A stretch of 62,981 bases of DNA, from contig NZ_CAJQOO010000122.1 of assembly GCF_905480005.1 (NCBI RefSeq), positions 1 to 62,981 on the forward strand, read 5' to 3'. Positions within the stretch are counted from its first letter, which is position 1; the number at the start of each line of letters is the position of its first letter. Source of the stretch: an uncultured Maricaulis sp. (GTDB lineage Bacteria; Pseudomonadota; Alphaproteobacteria; Caulobacterales; Maricaulaceae). A program made the position numbers and the translations under genes. Shown piece by piece: positions 51,898 to 60,926 of the stretch. The notes beneath the pieces were generated by a model, which made no database searches, was not told the origin of the DNA, and saw nothing but the letters and a program-made list of their open reading frames with translations.

Positions 51898-52356
51898 ATG
51901 TCTCTGAAAATCCGTCTCGCCCGTGGTGGCGCCAAGAAGCGCCCTTACTACCGCATCGTCATTGCCGACAGCCGCTCGCCGCGCGATGGCCGCTTCATCG
52001 AGAAGATCGGTTCCTACAACCCGATGCTCCCGAAAGACGGCCAGCGCGTCGAGCTGGACATGGACAAGGTGAAGGCCTGGCTCGCCAAGGGCGCCAAGCC
52101 GACCGATCGCGTCGGCCGTTTCATCCACGCCATCGAAGCCGAGACCTGGAAGTGGGAAGCCAGCAACAACCCGAAAAAGGGTGAGCCGGGCCAGAAAGCC
52201 AAGGAACTCGCTGCCGAGAAGGCCGAGAAGGAAGCTGAGCGCAAGGCTGCTGCTGAAGAAGCCAAGGCCGCTGCCGAAGCACCAGCCGCTGAAGAAGCTC
52301 CGGCTGAAGAGGCTCCGGCCGCTGAAGCTGCTGCTGAAGAAGAAAAGTCCGAGTAG
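51898..52356 (+). CDS. rpsP: 30S ribosomal protein S16
   Basis: A 152-residue S16. The first 80 residues are the conserved protein ([21 protein letters not shown] start). Residues 95-152 are an Ala/Glu/Lys-rich tail with repeats of APAAEEA, so the protein is nearly twice the length of E. coli S16 (82). Such tails are known in several alphaproteobacteria. ATG 51898 is preceded by AGAAGGA. It begins the rpsP-rimM-trmD-rplS operon. Confidence 0.97.
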   Translation: MSLKIRLARGGAKKRPYYRIVIADSRSPRDGRFIEKIGSYNPMLPKDGQRVELDMDKVKAWLAKGAKPTDRVGRFIHAIEAETWKWEASNNPKKGEPGQKAKELAAEKAEKEAERKAAAEEAKAAAEAPAAEEAPAEEAPAAEAAAEEEKSE

Positions 52357-52370
52357 GACTTTCCCGCGAT

Positions 52371-52396
52371 CGGCCCCCTCATGAGTGAGGGGGCCG
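52371..52396 (+). promoter_or_regulatory. Hairpin between rpsP and rimM
   Basis: A perfect 11-bp stem (52371-52381 with 52386-52396) and TGAG loop, with no T-run after it. It lies 14 bp after the rpsP stop and 19 bp before rimM. It may protect the rpsP part of the message or reduce read-through, allowing more S16 than RimM/TrmD. Confidence 0.65.
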
Positions 52397-52415
52397 TCAC
52401 GACCGGATACCCATC

Positions 52416-52973
52416 ATGACCGAGCCCGCCGACGATCTCGTCTTTATTGCCGCCATCGCCGGCGCCCACGGTGTCCGTGGCGAGTGCAAGGTCAAGAGCT
52501 TCGCCGGCACCCCGGCCGACGCTTTCATCTATGGCGCCTTCCTGGACACAGACGGCAAGACCATCCTGACTCCCAAGGCCGCCCGGTCGGTCAAGGACGG
52601 TTTCGTGGTCCGCTTCGCCGAACCGCTCGACCGCGACACGGCCCAGGCCCTCAAGGGCACAAAACTCCACGTCCTCCGCTCAGCCCTGCCGGAACTGGAA
52701 GAGGACGAATTCTACCATTCCGACCTGTTGGGCCTGAAAGTCCAAGGCCTGGACGGCGCGCCCATGGGTACGCTCAAGGCCGTCCATGATTTCGGCTCCG
52801 GCGACCTCTTGGAAATCACCGGCACGCCCGACCGTAATGGCAGCTGGATGCTCCCCTTCACCCGCGAATTCGTGCCGCATGTCTCGATTGCCGAGGGTGT
52901 GGTGACGATCGACCCGCCGGAAGATGTCGGCTCGAAGGCCGAGGAAGAGGCGAGCGGAACTGTCGATGACTGA
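52416..52973 (+). CDS. rimM: Ribosome maturation factor RimM
   Basis: A 185-residue 16S rRNA processing factor that binds S19 during 30S head maturation. The N-terminal RimM domain has [16 protein letters not shown], and the C-terminal PRC barrel starts at [11 protein letters not shown] and includes [12 protein letters not shown]. The C-terminus is a short acidic tail. Its end overlaps trmD by 8 bp, coupling the two. Confidence 0.95.
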   Translation: MTEPADDLVFIAAIAGAHGVRGECKVKSFAGTPADAFIYGAFLDTDGKTILTPKAARSVKDGFVVRFAEPLDRDTAQALKGTKLHVLRSALPELEEDEFYHSDLLGLKVQGLDGAPMGTLKAVHDFGSGDLLEITGTPDRNGSWMLPFTREFVPHVSIAEGVVTIDPPEDVGSKAEEEASGTVDD

Positions 52974-53706
52974 CGCCACCAGCCCTTCCCTGCCTTGGAC
53001 CGCGACCGCGCTCACCCTCTTCCCGGATGCCTTTCCGGGACCCCTGGGGGTTTCGCTGATTGCAACAGCTGCGAATCATGGGTTGTGGGCGCTTGAAACT
53101 GTGGACATCCGGGATTTTTCCCGTCATAAGCACCGCTCCGTGGACGACACCCCAGCCGGCGGAGGCGCCGGTATGGTGCTCAGGCCGGATGTCGCGACGG
53201 AGGCGATTGATGCGGTGCAGTCTCGCTGGCAAGGCGGGAAACGACCGTTGATCTATTTGACGCCGCGCGGAAAACCGCTGACCCAGTCCCGGGTTCGGGA
53301 ATGGGCGACGGGTCCGGGCGTTGTCGTGTTTTGCGGACGCTTCGAAGGCCTCGACCAGAGGGTGATCGAAAGCCGCGAGATGGAAGAGGTCAGTGTTGGC
53401 GATGCCGTGCTGGCCGGGGGCGAAGCGCCCGCGCAGGTTCTCATCGAGGCCTGTGTGAGACTTCTCCCCGGCGTGCTGGGCGACCCGATGTCGGCCGAGG
53501 ATGAAAGTTTCGAGGGTGATCTCCTCGAATATCCTCATTACACGCGACCGCGCGTGTTTGAGGATCGGGAGATCCCGGACGTCCTGTTGTCGGGGCATCA
53601 TGGCCGTGTTGCGGCCTGGCGCCAGGAACAGGCTGAGAAAATTACGAAGGCGCGTCGCCCCGACCTCTGGACGAGGTACAAGGCCCGCAAGGAGAATGCA
53701 CGATGA
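52966..53706 (+). CDS. trmD: tRNA (guanine-37 N1)-methyltransferase
   Basis: A 246-residue SPOUT methyltransferase that forms m1G37. The knot region has [30 protein letters not shown], and the C-terminal [24 protein letters not shown] (shortened). ATG 52966 lies within the end of rimM; the longer frame starting at 52924 is rejected since it runs deep into rimM. Its stop overlaps rplS by 4 bp. Confidence 0.96.
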   Translation: MTDATSPSLPWTATALTLFPDAFPGPLGVSLIATAANHGLWALETVDIRDFSRHKHRSVDDTPAGGGAGMVLRPDVATEAIDAVQSRWQGGKRPLIYLTPRGKPLTQSRVREWATGPGVVVFCGRFEGLDQRVIESREMEEVSVGDAVLAGGEAPAQVLIEACVRLLPGVLGDPMSAEDESFEGDLLEYPHYTRPRVFEDREIPDVLLSGHHGRVAAWRQEQAEKITKARRPDLWTRYKARKENAR

Positions 53707-54101
53707 ACATGATCGAGCAGCTTGAACAAGAAGAAGCCGCCCGCGTCCTGGGTGACAAGAAAATTCCGGATTTCAGCGCCGGCGACACGCTGCGCGTCCA
53801 TGTTCGCATCAAGGAAGGCGAACGTGAGCGGATCCAGGTCTTCGAAGGCGTCTGCATCGCCCGCAATGGTGGTGGCCTGAACGAGAGCTACACTGTCCGC
53901 AAGATCTCCTTCGGTGAGGGCGTCGAGCGCGTTTTCCCGCTCTACTCGCCGAATGTCGAGCAGATCGAGATCAAGCGCAAAGGCCGTGTCCGCCGCGCCA
54001 AGCTCTACTATCTGCGCGATCGTCGCGGCAAGTCGGCCCGTATCGCCGAGCGCGTCACCGGTCGTGGCATCGAAAAGCGCGAGCCGAAGAAGAAGGGCTA
54101 G
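53703..54101 (+). CDS. rplS: 50S ribosomal protein L19
   Basis: A 132-residue ribosomal protein at the 30S-50S interface. Conserved segments are [22 protein letters not shown] (shortened), [12 protein letters not shown] and [18 protein letters not shown]. It is the last gene of the operon, coupled to trmD, and is followed by a strong terminator at 54128. Confidence 0.97.
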   Translation: MNMIEQLEQEEAARVLGDKKIPDFSAGDTLRVHVRIKEGERERIQVFEGVCIARNGGGLNESYTVRKISFGEGVERVFPLYSPNVEQIEIKRKGRVRRAKLYYLRDRRGKSARIAERVTGRGIEKREPKKKG

Positions 54102-54127
54102 TCCCGCCTCTTCGCGACAGCGACACG

Positions 54128-54161
54128 AAAAACCCCGTCAGCCTCGCTGGCGGGGTTTTTT
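54128..54161 (+). terminator. Intrinsic terminator of the rpsP-rimM-trmD-rplS operon
   Basis: A 10-bp GC stem (54133-54142 with 54146-54155, one G-T pair) with a CTC loop and a run of six T after it, five A before it. It is a textbook terminator 27 bp after the rplS stop. Confidence 0.93.
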
Positions 54162-54277
54162 CATCCGATCGCTTCACAAACCGGGCCCAAGTGTCGCTGT
54201 GACTGGTTTGCGCGAGAATTCTGTGCCCGAATGCGGGCTGATCCGCTCGCCGCTTGAATGACAGGACCGCCACCGAG

Positions 54278-55894
54278 ATGTCGATGACGCCGCAAGAAGC
54301 CTTTGCTCGTTCCCAGTCCGGGTTCGCCGCCTATCGCGACCATCGCTTCGTCGATGCCGAATCCGTAGCCGATGCCATTCTCGCCGCCCTGCCGAACGAC
54401 CCCAATGGACTCTATCTGAAGGCGATCTGCCGACGCGCCCGTCAGGATCCGGACGCCGCGCTCTTGTGGATCAAACAGGCCTGTGATGCTGCCCCGGGAC
54501 AGATGGGCTTCGAGCTGGCCGCCGCACAGATCCTTGGCGATCTGGCGGATTATGTTTCCGCGCGAAGCCGATTCGACGCCATTTCCGATGCCTTCCCGGA
54601 CGCTGTGGAACCCCACGTCCTGCGCGGCGCCATGGAACGTCAGGCCAATGATCTTGGCGCCGCGCGTGCGGCATATGAAGAAGCCCTGACGCGTCAGCCC
54701 GGTCATGTCGAAGCCCATCGGGGCCTGGCCATTGTGTGTGAGAACCAGCGTGACTGGTCGGCGGCGCGCGAGCATGCGGACGCGGTCCTGGCCGTCGAAC
54801 CGAGCGATGCGGCCGCCCTTTCTGCGCGCGCTGGCTCCGACCTCGCCAACCGGACACCGGACCAGGCGCGCCAGCTGATCGAGGCGCAATTCGATGCCAG
54901 CCGTGCGAATCCGGCGATCAATGCTACAGTCTGGCGCCGTCTGGGTGATGCCTGCGAAGCAATGGACGACCATGCGGCCGCATTCGCGGCCTGGGAAACC
55001 GGCTATTCGGCGTTGCGCGAGCATCTTGCTCCGGGCGGGCAATTCTTCGATGGCCTGCATGGGCTCGACAGCCTGAAACGGCTGACCGCTGCCTATGCGA
55101 CCATCAAGCCGCCGAGCCTGCCGGCACCTGAAAAGCGCCGCGCGCCGGTCTTTCTTGTCGGCTTTCCGCGGTCAGGCACGACGCTGCTGGAACAAATCCT
55201 GGCGAGTCATTCGGGGATATCCACGAGTGACGAGGCCCTTCTGGTCCAACCCATCCTCGATGAGGCCGGCGACAGTGACGACAGTCTGCGGCGCTTCTTC
55301 GCGGCCCTGCCCCGAAACCGGGCCCGGCTGCAAAGCGAATACTGGGCGCGCGCCAAGGCACTCGGCGTACCGGACGACACCGTCTTCATTGACAAATTGC
55401 CGCTGAATTTGCCCTGGCTGGGCGTGCTGGGACAGGTCTTCCCGAATGCCCGGGTCCTGTTGGCGCTGCGCGATCCGCGGGATAGCGTCTTCTCGACCTT
55501 CAAGCGGCTCTTCCAGTTCAACACGGCGATGCTGCGCACCTACACGCTGGCCGACACGGTCGCGCTTTACGATGCGACCATGAAAGCCGGCGAAGCGGGC
55601 CGCAAAGTGGCTCCGGACCTGCGCGTCACCCAGGTCCGCTATGAGGATGTCGTGACCGACATGAAGGACGAGATCGCACGGGTGCTTCTGGTGCTCGGTC
55701 TGGAATGGGAAAGCGAGATGGCCGACTATCGCGAGCGGCTGTCGCCCAGCCTCTCGACCCCCTCAGCCTCGCAGGTCGAGGAGGCCATTCATGACCGTTC
55801 CATCGGTCTCTGGCGGCACCATGCCGAGGCGCTGGAGCCCTATCGGGCCCAACTCGATCGGTGGATCAACCATTGGGGCTATCCCGACCGATAA
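54278..55894 (+). CDS. TPR-repeat sulfotransferase
   Basis: A 538-residue protein. The N-terminal half has tetratricopeptide repeats (about 20-230, e.g. GAARAAYEEALTRQPGHVEA). The C-terminal half is a sulfotransferase with the PAPS 5'-phosphosulfate loop FLVGFPRSGTTLLEQIL and the 3'-phosphate motif LALRDPRDSVFS. It probably sulfates a peptide, glycan or small molecule using PAPS. The start is uncertain (54278, 54284, or a TTG at 54254). TPR-sulfotransferases are frequent in this bacterial group. Confidence 0.88.
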   Translation: MSMTPQEAFARSQSGFAAYRDHRFVDAESVADAILAALPNDPNGLYLKAICRRARQDPDAALLWIKQACDAAPGQMGFELAAAQILGDLADYVSARSRFDAISDAFPDAVEPHVLRGAMERQANDLGAARAAYEEALTRQPGHVEAHRGLAIVCENQRDWSAAREHADAVLAVEPSDAAALSARAGSDLANRTPDQARQLIEAQFDASRANPAINATVWRRLGDACEAMDDHAAAFAAWETGYSALREHLAPGGQFFDGLHGLDSLKRLTAAYATIKPPSLPAPEKRRAPVFLVGFPRSGTTLLEQILASHSGISTSDEALLVQPILDEAGDSDDSLRRFFAALPRNRARLQSEYWARAKALGVPDDTVFIDKLPLNLPWLGVLGQVFPNARVLLALRDPRDSVFSTFKRLFQFNTAMLRTYTLADTVALYDATMKAGEAGRKVAPDLRVTQVRYEDVVTDMKDEIARVLLVLGLEWESEMADYRERLSPSLSTPSASQVEEAIHDRSIGLWRHHAEALEPYRAQLDRWINHWGYPDR

Positions 55895-55907
55895 AGGCTG
55901 AGAGCCG

Positions 55908-56306
55908 TCAGTCTGCGTCCTCAATACGGTGCATATCCTCATCGGAAAGGCCGAAATGATGGCCGATCTCATGCACCAGGACATGAGAAATCAACTCGCC
56001 CAGCGTGATGGCGCCGTGATCGGCCCATTCATCAAGAATAGGGCGACGATAAAGGACAACCCGGTCCGGCTCAGGCGACGGGTCCGAGACCGATTTCTGC
56101 GACAGGTCCACGCCGATATAGACGCCGGTCAACTCGAACGGATCGGTCAGCCCGACCGCGGCCAGGGTCTCGGCATCCGCAAATTCACTGACAAAGACCT
56201 CTACCCGACCGCAAAGCGCCCGCATCTCGTCAGGCAATGCGTCAAAGGCGGTCGCGGCGATCCGCTCGAAGTCATCCAGCGATGGCGCGATACTGTCTGC
56301 GGTCAT
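55908..56306 (-). CDS. Zincin-like metallopeptidase (minimal HEIGH family)
   Basis: A 132-residue protein of the small metallopeptidase family that ends in HEIGHHFGLSDEDM. His112, Glu113 and His116 form the zinc motif, with a probable third ligand in the following SDED. No signal peptide is present, so it is cytoplasmic. Substrates are unknown. It converges on the sulfotransferase gene and is divergent from mmcB. Confidence 0.88.
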   Translation of the reverse strand: MTADSIAPSLDDFERIAATAFDALPDEMRALCGRVEVFVSEFADAETLAAVGLTDPFELTGVYIGVDLSQKSVSDPSPEPDRVVLYRRPILDEWADHGAITLGELISHVLVHEIGHHFGLSDEDMHRIEDAD

Positions 56307-56390
56307 GGCGCGTCTTCCCGAAATCCTGCCTCAATCTGATCGAGCCTGGCTGGCTTGAACAGAGGCATGGTCAGCACGGCCTTGCCGCGC

Positions 56391-56405
56391 GAACAAATCA
56401 GGTAC
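56391..56405 (+). promoter_or_regulatory. Putative LexA (SOS) box upstream of mmcB
   Basis: GAACAAATCAGGTAC matches the alphaproteobacterial LexA direct repeat GAAC-N7-GAAC at seven of eight fixed bases (GTAC for GAAC in the second half). It lies 11 bp before the ATG of mmcB, a position suited to repression. mmcB is SOS-regulated in Caulobacter. Confidence 0.6.
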
Positions 56406-56416
56406 AAACTCCGGCA

Positions 56417-56896
56417 ATGTCCAGAGATGATGTCGCCTCAACTGCCAACCCGCTGATCGATGACGCCCAGGCCCTGATGCGTGGCGCCGCGCGCCTGCTC
56501 TGGCATATGGGTTACAGCGCGGTCCCGGAGTTCAGCCTGCCCGACGGGCGGCGCGCTGATCTCGCTGCGCTTGGTCGCAAGGGCGAGATCACCATTATCG
56601 AGATCAAGTCCGGTCTTGCCGATTTCCGCGCCGACAGCAAATGGACGAATTATGCCGGCTATTGCGACCGGCTCTATTTCGCGGTGTCCGAGCGCTTTCC
56701 CCATGACGTCATTCCGGACGATGCCGGTCTGATCATCGCCGACGGGTTCGGCGGCGCGATTATCCGGGAGAGCCCGGTTCTCAAACTCGCACCCGCCCGA
56801 CGCAAGGCGCTGACCTTGCGCTTTGCCCGGGCCGCGGCAGACCGGCTGATGCGCGTGGGCGAGCCCGCGGTCGACCCGGCGCCGACTGCCGATTGA
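56417..56896 (+). CDS. mmcB: MmcB family DNA repair protein
   Basis: A 159-residue protein of the DUF1052/MmcB family. The segment RRADLAALGRKGEITIIEIKSG has Asp48, Glu62 and Lys64 in the spacing of a PD-(D/E)xK nuclease core. In Caulobacter crescentus, loss of mmcB sensitises cells to mitomycin C and the gene is LexA-controlled. The ATG at 56417 has no strong ribosome site; the frame is open from 56237. A LexA-like box sits just upstream. Confidence 0.88.
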   Translation: MSRDDVASTANPLIDDAQALMRGAARLLWHMGYSAVPEFSLPDGRRADLAALGRKGEITIIEIKSGLADFRADSKWTNYAGYCDRLYFAVSERFPHDVIPDDAGLIIADGFGGAIIRESPVLKLAPARRKALTLRFARAAADRLMRVGEPAVDPAPTAD

Positions 56897-56900
56897 CGGA

Positions 56901-57590
56901 TCAGGCGTCGGCCGTGGCCGTGACCCGGTCCACGACCTCCAGAAACGCTTCCAATCGTGGTGCGAAGCGCGCATCGACGGCGTCACGAACCGGCGCCGGG
57001 GCCTTGTCCGGGGACCCGGCATTCACCGGAGGCGCCGGATCATATTCAAGACCCAGCTGAATGGCCTGGGCCAGCGCCTCGCCATAGAGTTCGCGCACGA
57101 TCGTCAGCGCGAAATCAATCCCGGCCGTGACACCGCCGCCAGTGAAGAGGTTTCCGTCCCGGACAACCCGGGCCGTGACCGGCTCGGCACCGAAGCGGGA
57201 CAGGGAGGCATGATAACTCCAGTGGGTGGTGGCCTTTCGGCCCTCGAGCAGCCCTGCCGCGCCGAGAATAAACGCCCCTGTGCAGACCGACGTCATGAAT
57301 TGCGCTCCGGTCGCCTGCTGGCGCAGGAAATCCACCGTCGCCGCATCTTCCATCGCCGCGTCGACGCCCCATCCACCGGGCACGCAGACCAGGTCGAGCT
57401 GAGGACAATCGGAAAAGCTGGTATCAGCAAGGATGAAGGGGCCGCAATCCGTCCTTACCGGACCGGCCTCCCGGGCAACCAGGTGGATTTTGACACCCGG
57501 AAGTCGGTTGAGCACTTGCAGCGGCCCGGTGAAGTCCAGCTGGGTGAGGTCGTCGAACAGGACAAAGCCGATATGTTTCAGACGTGGCAT
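56901..57590 (-). CDS. DJ-1/PfpI family protein, isonitrile hydratase-like
   Basis: A 229-residue glutamine-amidotransferase-fold protein. The start IGFVLFDDLTQLDFTGP and the nucleophile elbow SVCTGAFILGAAGLLEGRKATTHW (shortened) with Cys103 closely resemble Pseudomonas InhA, which hydrates isonitriles to N-formamides. The AraC-type DNA-binding domain seen in related regulators is absent. ATG 57590 is chosen; 57602 is in frame. Its substrate in this organism is not evident. Confidence 0.85.
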   Translation of the reverse strand: MPRLKHIGFVLFDDLTQLDFTGPLQVLNRLPGVKIHLVAREAGPVRTDCGPFILADTSFSDCPQLDLVCVPGGWGVDAAMEDAATVDFLRQQATGAQFMTSVCTGAFILGAAGLLEGRKATTHWSYHASLSRFGAEPVTARVVRDGNLFTGGGVTAGIDFALTIVRELYGEALAQAIQLGLEYDPAPPVNAGSPDKAPAPVRDAVDARFAPRLEAFLEVVDRVTATADA

Positions 57591-57668
57591 GCATGTCTCC
57601 AATCCCAGCCACGCGCAAGCTAGCCAGAGCGGTCAGATGCGGGAATGCCAAATCCCCGGCAAATCCGG

Positions 57669-58049
57669 TCAATGACGGTCCGGCGAGACGCGCCAGGGCG
57701 GATCGATGCGGTTTTCGCCGGCGTAATAGAGTTTGATGCGATGACCATCCGGGTCCCGCAGGATCGCTTCACGCCAGAGCCAGCTCTCATCGCGCGGCGC
57801 GGTCTCAAAAACAAAACCCACCGCCTGCAGGCGGTGGTAATCAGCGTCCATGTCCTCGGATTCGAGATAGATGACCGCCCCGGTCCCAACCGGTGTTTCG
57901 GCATGAATTGAAAAGGTCGCATCCCCGTCCGGTGCGAGAAACCGGCAGTAATGCGGACTGTCGACCAGCAGCCGGAATCCGAGACGCGCGTAGAAATCCT
58001 TCGAGCGCGGAATGTCGCTGACGGGAAGGGTGATCTGGTTAAGGCGCAT
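57669..58049 (-). CDS. VOC (glyoxalase/bleomycin-resistance fold) protein
   Basis: A 126-residue protein with two beta-alpha-beta-beta-beta repeats: LNQITLPVSDIPRSKDFYARLGF and, near the end, LRDPDGHRIKLYYAG. The latter motif carries the usual metal-ligand Glu/Tyr region but with KLYY. Possible lyase or dioxygenase-like; no substrate is visible. The ATG at 58049 lies inside the end of the DUF4340 gene (11-bp overlap), so it is the last cistron of the gld-type operon. Confidence 0.85.
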   Translation of the reverse strand: MRLNQITLPVSDIPRSKDFYARLGFRLLVDSPHYCRFLAPDGDATFSIHAETPVGTGAVIYLESEDMDADYHRLQAVGFVFETAPRDESWLWREAILRDPDGHRIKLYYAGENRIDPPWRVSPDRH

Positions 58050-59085
58050 CACCGGCCTCCTCGCGCGGGTCCGCAATTCTGTCGAGCGGTCTGATCAGGC
58101 GATCAATCGTGAGGTCAGACATCAGATAGGCCCAGCCATCGGTGAGCGCATTGAGCGCCGAAGCTTCCGCCGCTGCATCATCGGTGATGGCTGACGCCGT
58201 GATCAGCGCCCAGCGCGTTTCGCCCAGCGCCTTGACGTCAATCCGAACCCTCAGGCCCGAAAAGGTTTCGGCCGTGTGGTGGGCCACGAACTCGCCACCC
58301 AACCGGTCCGCCCGGCGAACATCGCGGAAGCGAACGCGGCCAAGCGCGGCTGCCGGACCATTCCCGGCGGCGGCGGTTATGGTCTGCCAGCCCGCGGGTC
58401 GCCGCAGGGCGAAATTCCGTGACGCCGTCGAGGCCCGCTCCAGGCGATAGGCCGGGCCAGCTTCCGGCTGGATATCCGCACGGGCAATGTCATTCGTGCC
58501 GAGGGAGAGGAAATCGAGATCAAGCCAGGCATCCGCCGGCAGCAGGTCGGGCCGTGCCACCGCGCCATCGCCCAGCCGGGCAGCAAAAGCCCGGTTCCGA
58601 CCGGGTTCACGCACATAAACCCGCTCACCACGCGTCTCGCCCAGAAGAATGTCGGCCAAGATGGTCCCGTCCGCATCGCGAACGCTGATACGGGTCGCGC
58701 CGTTCTCGGTGCCCGGCTCGGCCAGTCCCAGACGCCCCAGCCGGCCAGGATTGTCGGTTCGGGCCCCCTCGAATGTCAGGGCCGCAAGATAGGCGTCCAG
58801 CTCGGCGAGGCGTTCCGGCCGGACCGGATACCCGTCCCGGCTGGGCATGGTCCAGACGCCCGCCGCCTGTTGAAGAAGAAAGTTCTCATCGCCGGTGATG
58901 TCGATGACCCGGGCGCTGGCCACTGCACTGGACCAGTTTGGCAGGACCGGTCCGCTGACAGCCGGGCGCCAGGTCTCGCTGGCCTGCGAGAGAAGCGTCA
59001 CGAGGGCGGCGCCGGCAAGCAGCAAAGCCGAGCCGGCAGCCACCAGCAATTGGGTGCGTCGCCGCTTGTCCGTGGTCACACTCAT
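58039..59085 (-). CDS. DUF4340 domain protein of the Gld-type ABC system
   Basis: A 348-residue protein with one N-terminal helix (about 12-33) and a large, probably periplasmic, domain. The repeated pattern W...DGYPVRPERLAELDAYLAAL (shortened) and LLGETRGERVYVREPG are those of DUF4340. The gene follows gldG with a 4-bp overlap. DUF4340 proteins accompany GldAFG-type transporters in many non-gliding bacteria. Confidence 0.85.
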   Translation of the reverse strand: MSVTTDKRRRTQLLVAAGSALLLAGAALVTLLSQASETWRPAVSGPVLPNWSSAVASARVIDITGDENFLLQQAAGVWTMPSRDGYPVRPERLAELDAYLAALTFEGARTDNPGRLGRLGLAEPGTENGATRISVRDADGTILADILLGETRGERVYVREPGRNRAFAARLGDGAVARPDLLPADAWLDLDFLSLGTNDIARADIQPEAGPAYRLERASTASRNFALRRPAGWQTITAAAGNGPAAALGRVRFRDVRRADRLGGEFVAHHTAETFSGLRVRIDVKALGETRWALITASAITDDAAAEASALNALTDGWAYLMSDLTIDRLIRPLDRIADPREEAGDAP

Positions 59086-60926
59086 CCGCGCCGCCTCCGT
59101 CGCCGGACAACCGCTCCGGCGATCCCGAGCAGGATGATCAAGGCGGGCGGGACGCCGATCGTCCAGAATTGGAGGTCTGCGTTGAGCGCATCGATATCCT
59201 GCCGGAAATCCCGTTCGATTCCCCGCAATGCCTCGCGTCCCTGGAGAATTTGTTCACGCAGACGCATCGCCTCATCGCGATCACTGGCCTGGGAATCCGC
59301 GAGCAGGGCCGAAGCCTGACCGCTGTTCAACAGCACGCTCAACCGGTCCTGCGCATCGGCAATTTCCGCTTCGAGCCGGTCCTGTGTTTCGACATAGCGG
59401 GCCTCGGCTTCTGCCCGCAGACGTTCAACCCGGGCCATCGGGCGTAGGGATGGCGTGCGCGAACGCAGTGAGACAAGGGCCGGGTCGCCCGCTGCCATAT
59501 CGATGAGATTGAGCGCCAGGGTCAGATTGTCGGCGACAAAGCTGCGACCCGTGCCCGGGTCATTGCGGACATAGTAATTGTCATCGAGCCAGTCTGCGTC
59601 GGCGACAATGACGATATCCACCGGACCGGAAGCCATCTCGCGATGGGCGCCCGGATTGAATGCGATCTCGCCGGCGGGTGGCCCGGACGGGAAAGCCGTC
59701 TCGATCATGCCCGTTACACGCGCCGCGATGATGAGCGCCTCGTTTGCCGCAACATAGTCCTGCAGCAGGGCGTCGGGGCCCGGCGCGCCCGCGGCTATGT
59801 CGGCGTCCAGCAAGGCGCCTTCCGGCGAGGTCGACAGGAGTGGTGTCACTTCGACACCGGCAAGCGGATTGATCGACAATGCGCCGGGCGACCCGAAATT
59901 CAGGCCGAGATCGAGAGTAGACGTGGCCAGGTCGGTCTGGCTGATCTGGCCGGCCCCCAATGAGAACCAGAGCGGGTAGGCTCGCCGACGGGCCCGACCG
60001 TCGGACTCCACAATCTCTACCGGCAGGCCGAGTTGCCGGTCCATGCTCACCGTTTCACTGTCATATCCGATCCCCCAGCGGGTGAGGAGCGGTCCGAGAT
60101 CGGACGAGCGGCGGGCATTGATCGGCGGCAAACCGTCCGGGCCCGGCCGCAAGGCCATGTGGGCCAGCGGATCAAGGAAGGCGAGGACGCGCCCATGGCT
60201 CAGCGCGAACTGGTCGACGAGATAGAGCTGTTCCTCGCTCAGAGCGCCAGGATGCACGATCAGCAGGGCGCTCGCCTCGGGCATGGCCACAAAATCGCGC
60301 TCCAGCCAGATCAGATCATAGGCCGCGTTCAATTCGGCAATGAAGGCGTTCGGAGCCCCATCATCGGGGCTGAGCGGCAAACTTGTAAGGACGGCCAATC
60401 TCGGCCGGGCAGGCCGCTCGATATCAACGATGAGGCGGGTGAGATCGTATTCCAGCCGGGCTTCCGCCTCTTCCCGGAAAAGCGGAATAACCGCCTGTTC
60501 GTCGACAGAATTCCGCGCCACGAGGCCGAAAAACAGACTGTCCCCGCCATCCGTGGGCATGGGCGACAAGCCGGCTGCCAGCGCCTCATCCTCATTCGAC
60601 GAGAAGGGCTCCGGATCAATCTCGGTCACGCGGATTCGCCCGTTGGACCGGTCCGCATAAGCGTCGAGAAACTCACGCACTCGGGTCGCATAGGCCCGGA
60701 TCGCGGGATATTGGGCGGCCTCGGCGCGGGAATAGTAGAAGCGCCACTCAATCGGCTCCTCGAGGCGGGTCATCACCGCAACCGAGCCGTCAGACAGGCG
60801 GTAGAGGCCGTCCTGTGTCAGATCGAGTCGGGCACTGCCGAACCATCGGCCCGCCAGTTCATTGCCACCAAGGAAGACGACGATCAGGCTGATCAGCATC
60901 AGGGGCAGGAAGAATGTGCGCTTCAT
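59082..60926 (-). CDS. GldG-like protein (ABC-type auxiliary subunit)
   Basis: A 614-residue protein with an N-terminal helix (about 4-24), a substrate-binding-like domain (GldG; LDLTQDGLYRLSDGS, ARLEYDLTRLIVDI) and a C-terminal helix (about 585-607) after a coiled-coil stretch (about 510-580, rich in Arg/Glu/Ala). The ATG at 60926 overlaps the permease stop by 4 bp; the longer frame starting at 61355 has no homology in its first 143 codons and overlaps the permease. Confidence 0.88.
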   Translation of the reverse strand: MKRTFFLPLMLISLIVVFLGGNELAGRWFGSARLDLTQDGLYRLSDGSVAVMTRLEEPIEWRFYYSRAEAAQYPAIRAYATRVREFLDAYADRSNGRIRVTEIDPEPFSSNEDEALAAGLSPMPTDGGDSLFFGLVARNSVDEQAVIPLFREEAEARLEYDLTRLIVDIERPARPRLAVLTSLPLSPDDGAPNAFIAELNAAYDLIWLERDFVAMPEASALLIVHPGALSEEQLYLVDQFALSHGRVLAFLDPLAHMALRPGPDGLPPINARRSSDLGPLLTRWGIGYDSETVSMDRQLGLPVEIVESDGRARRRAYPLWFSLGAGQISQTDLATSTLDLGLNFGSPGALSINPLAGVEVTPLLSTSPEGALLDADIAAGAPGPDALLQDYVAANEALIIAARVTGMIETAFPSGPPAGEIAFNPGAHREMASGPVDIVIVADADWLDDNYYVRNDPGTGRSFVADNLTLALNLIDMAAGDPALVSLRSRTPSLRPMARVERLRAEAEARYVETQDRLEAEIADAQDRLSVLLNSGQASALLADSQASDRDEAMRLREQILQGREALRGIERDFRQDIDALNADLQFWTIGVPPALIILLGIAGAVVRRRRRRG

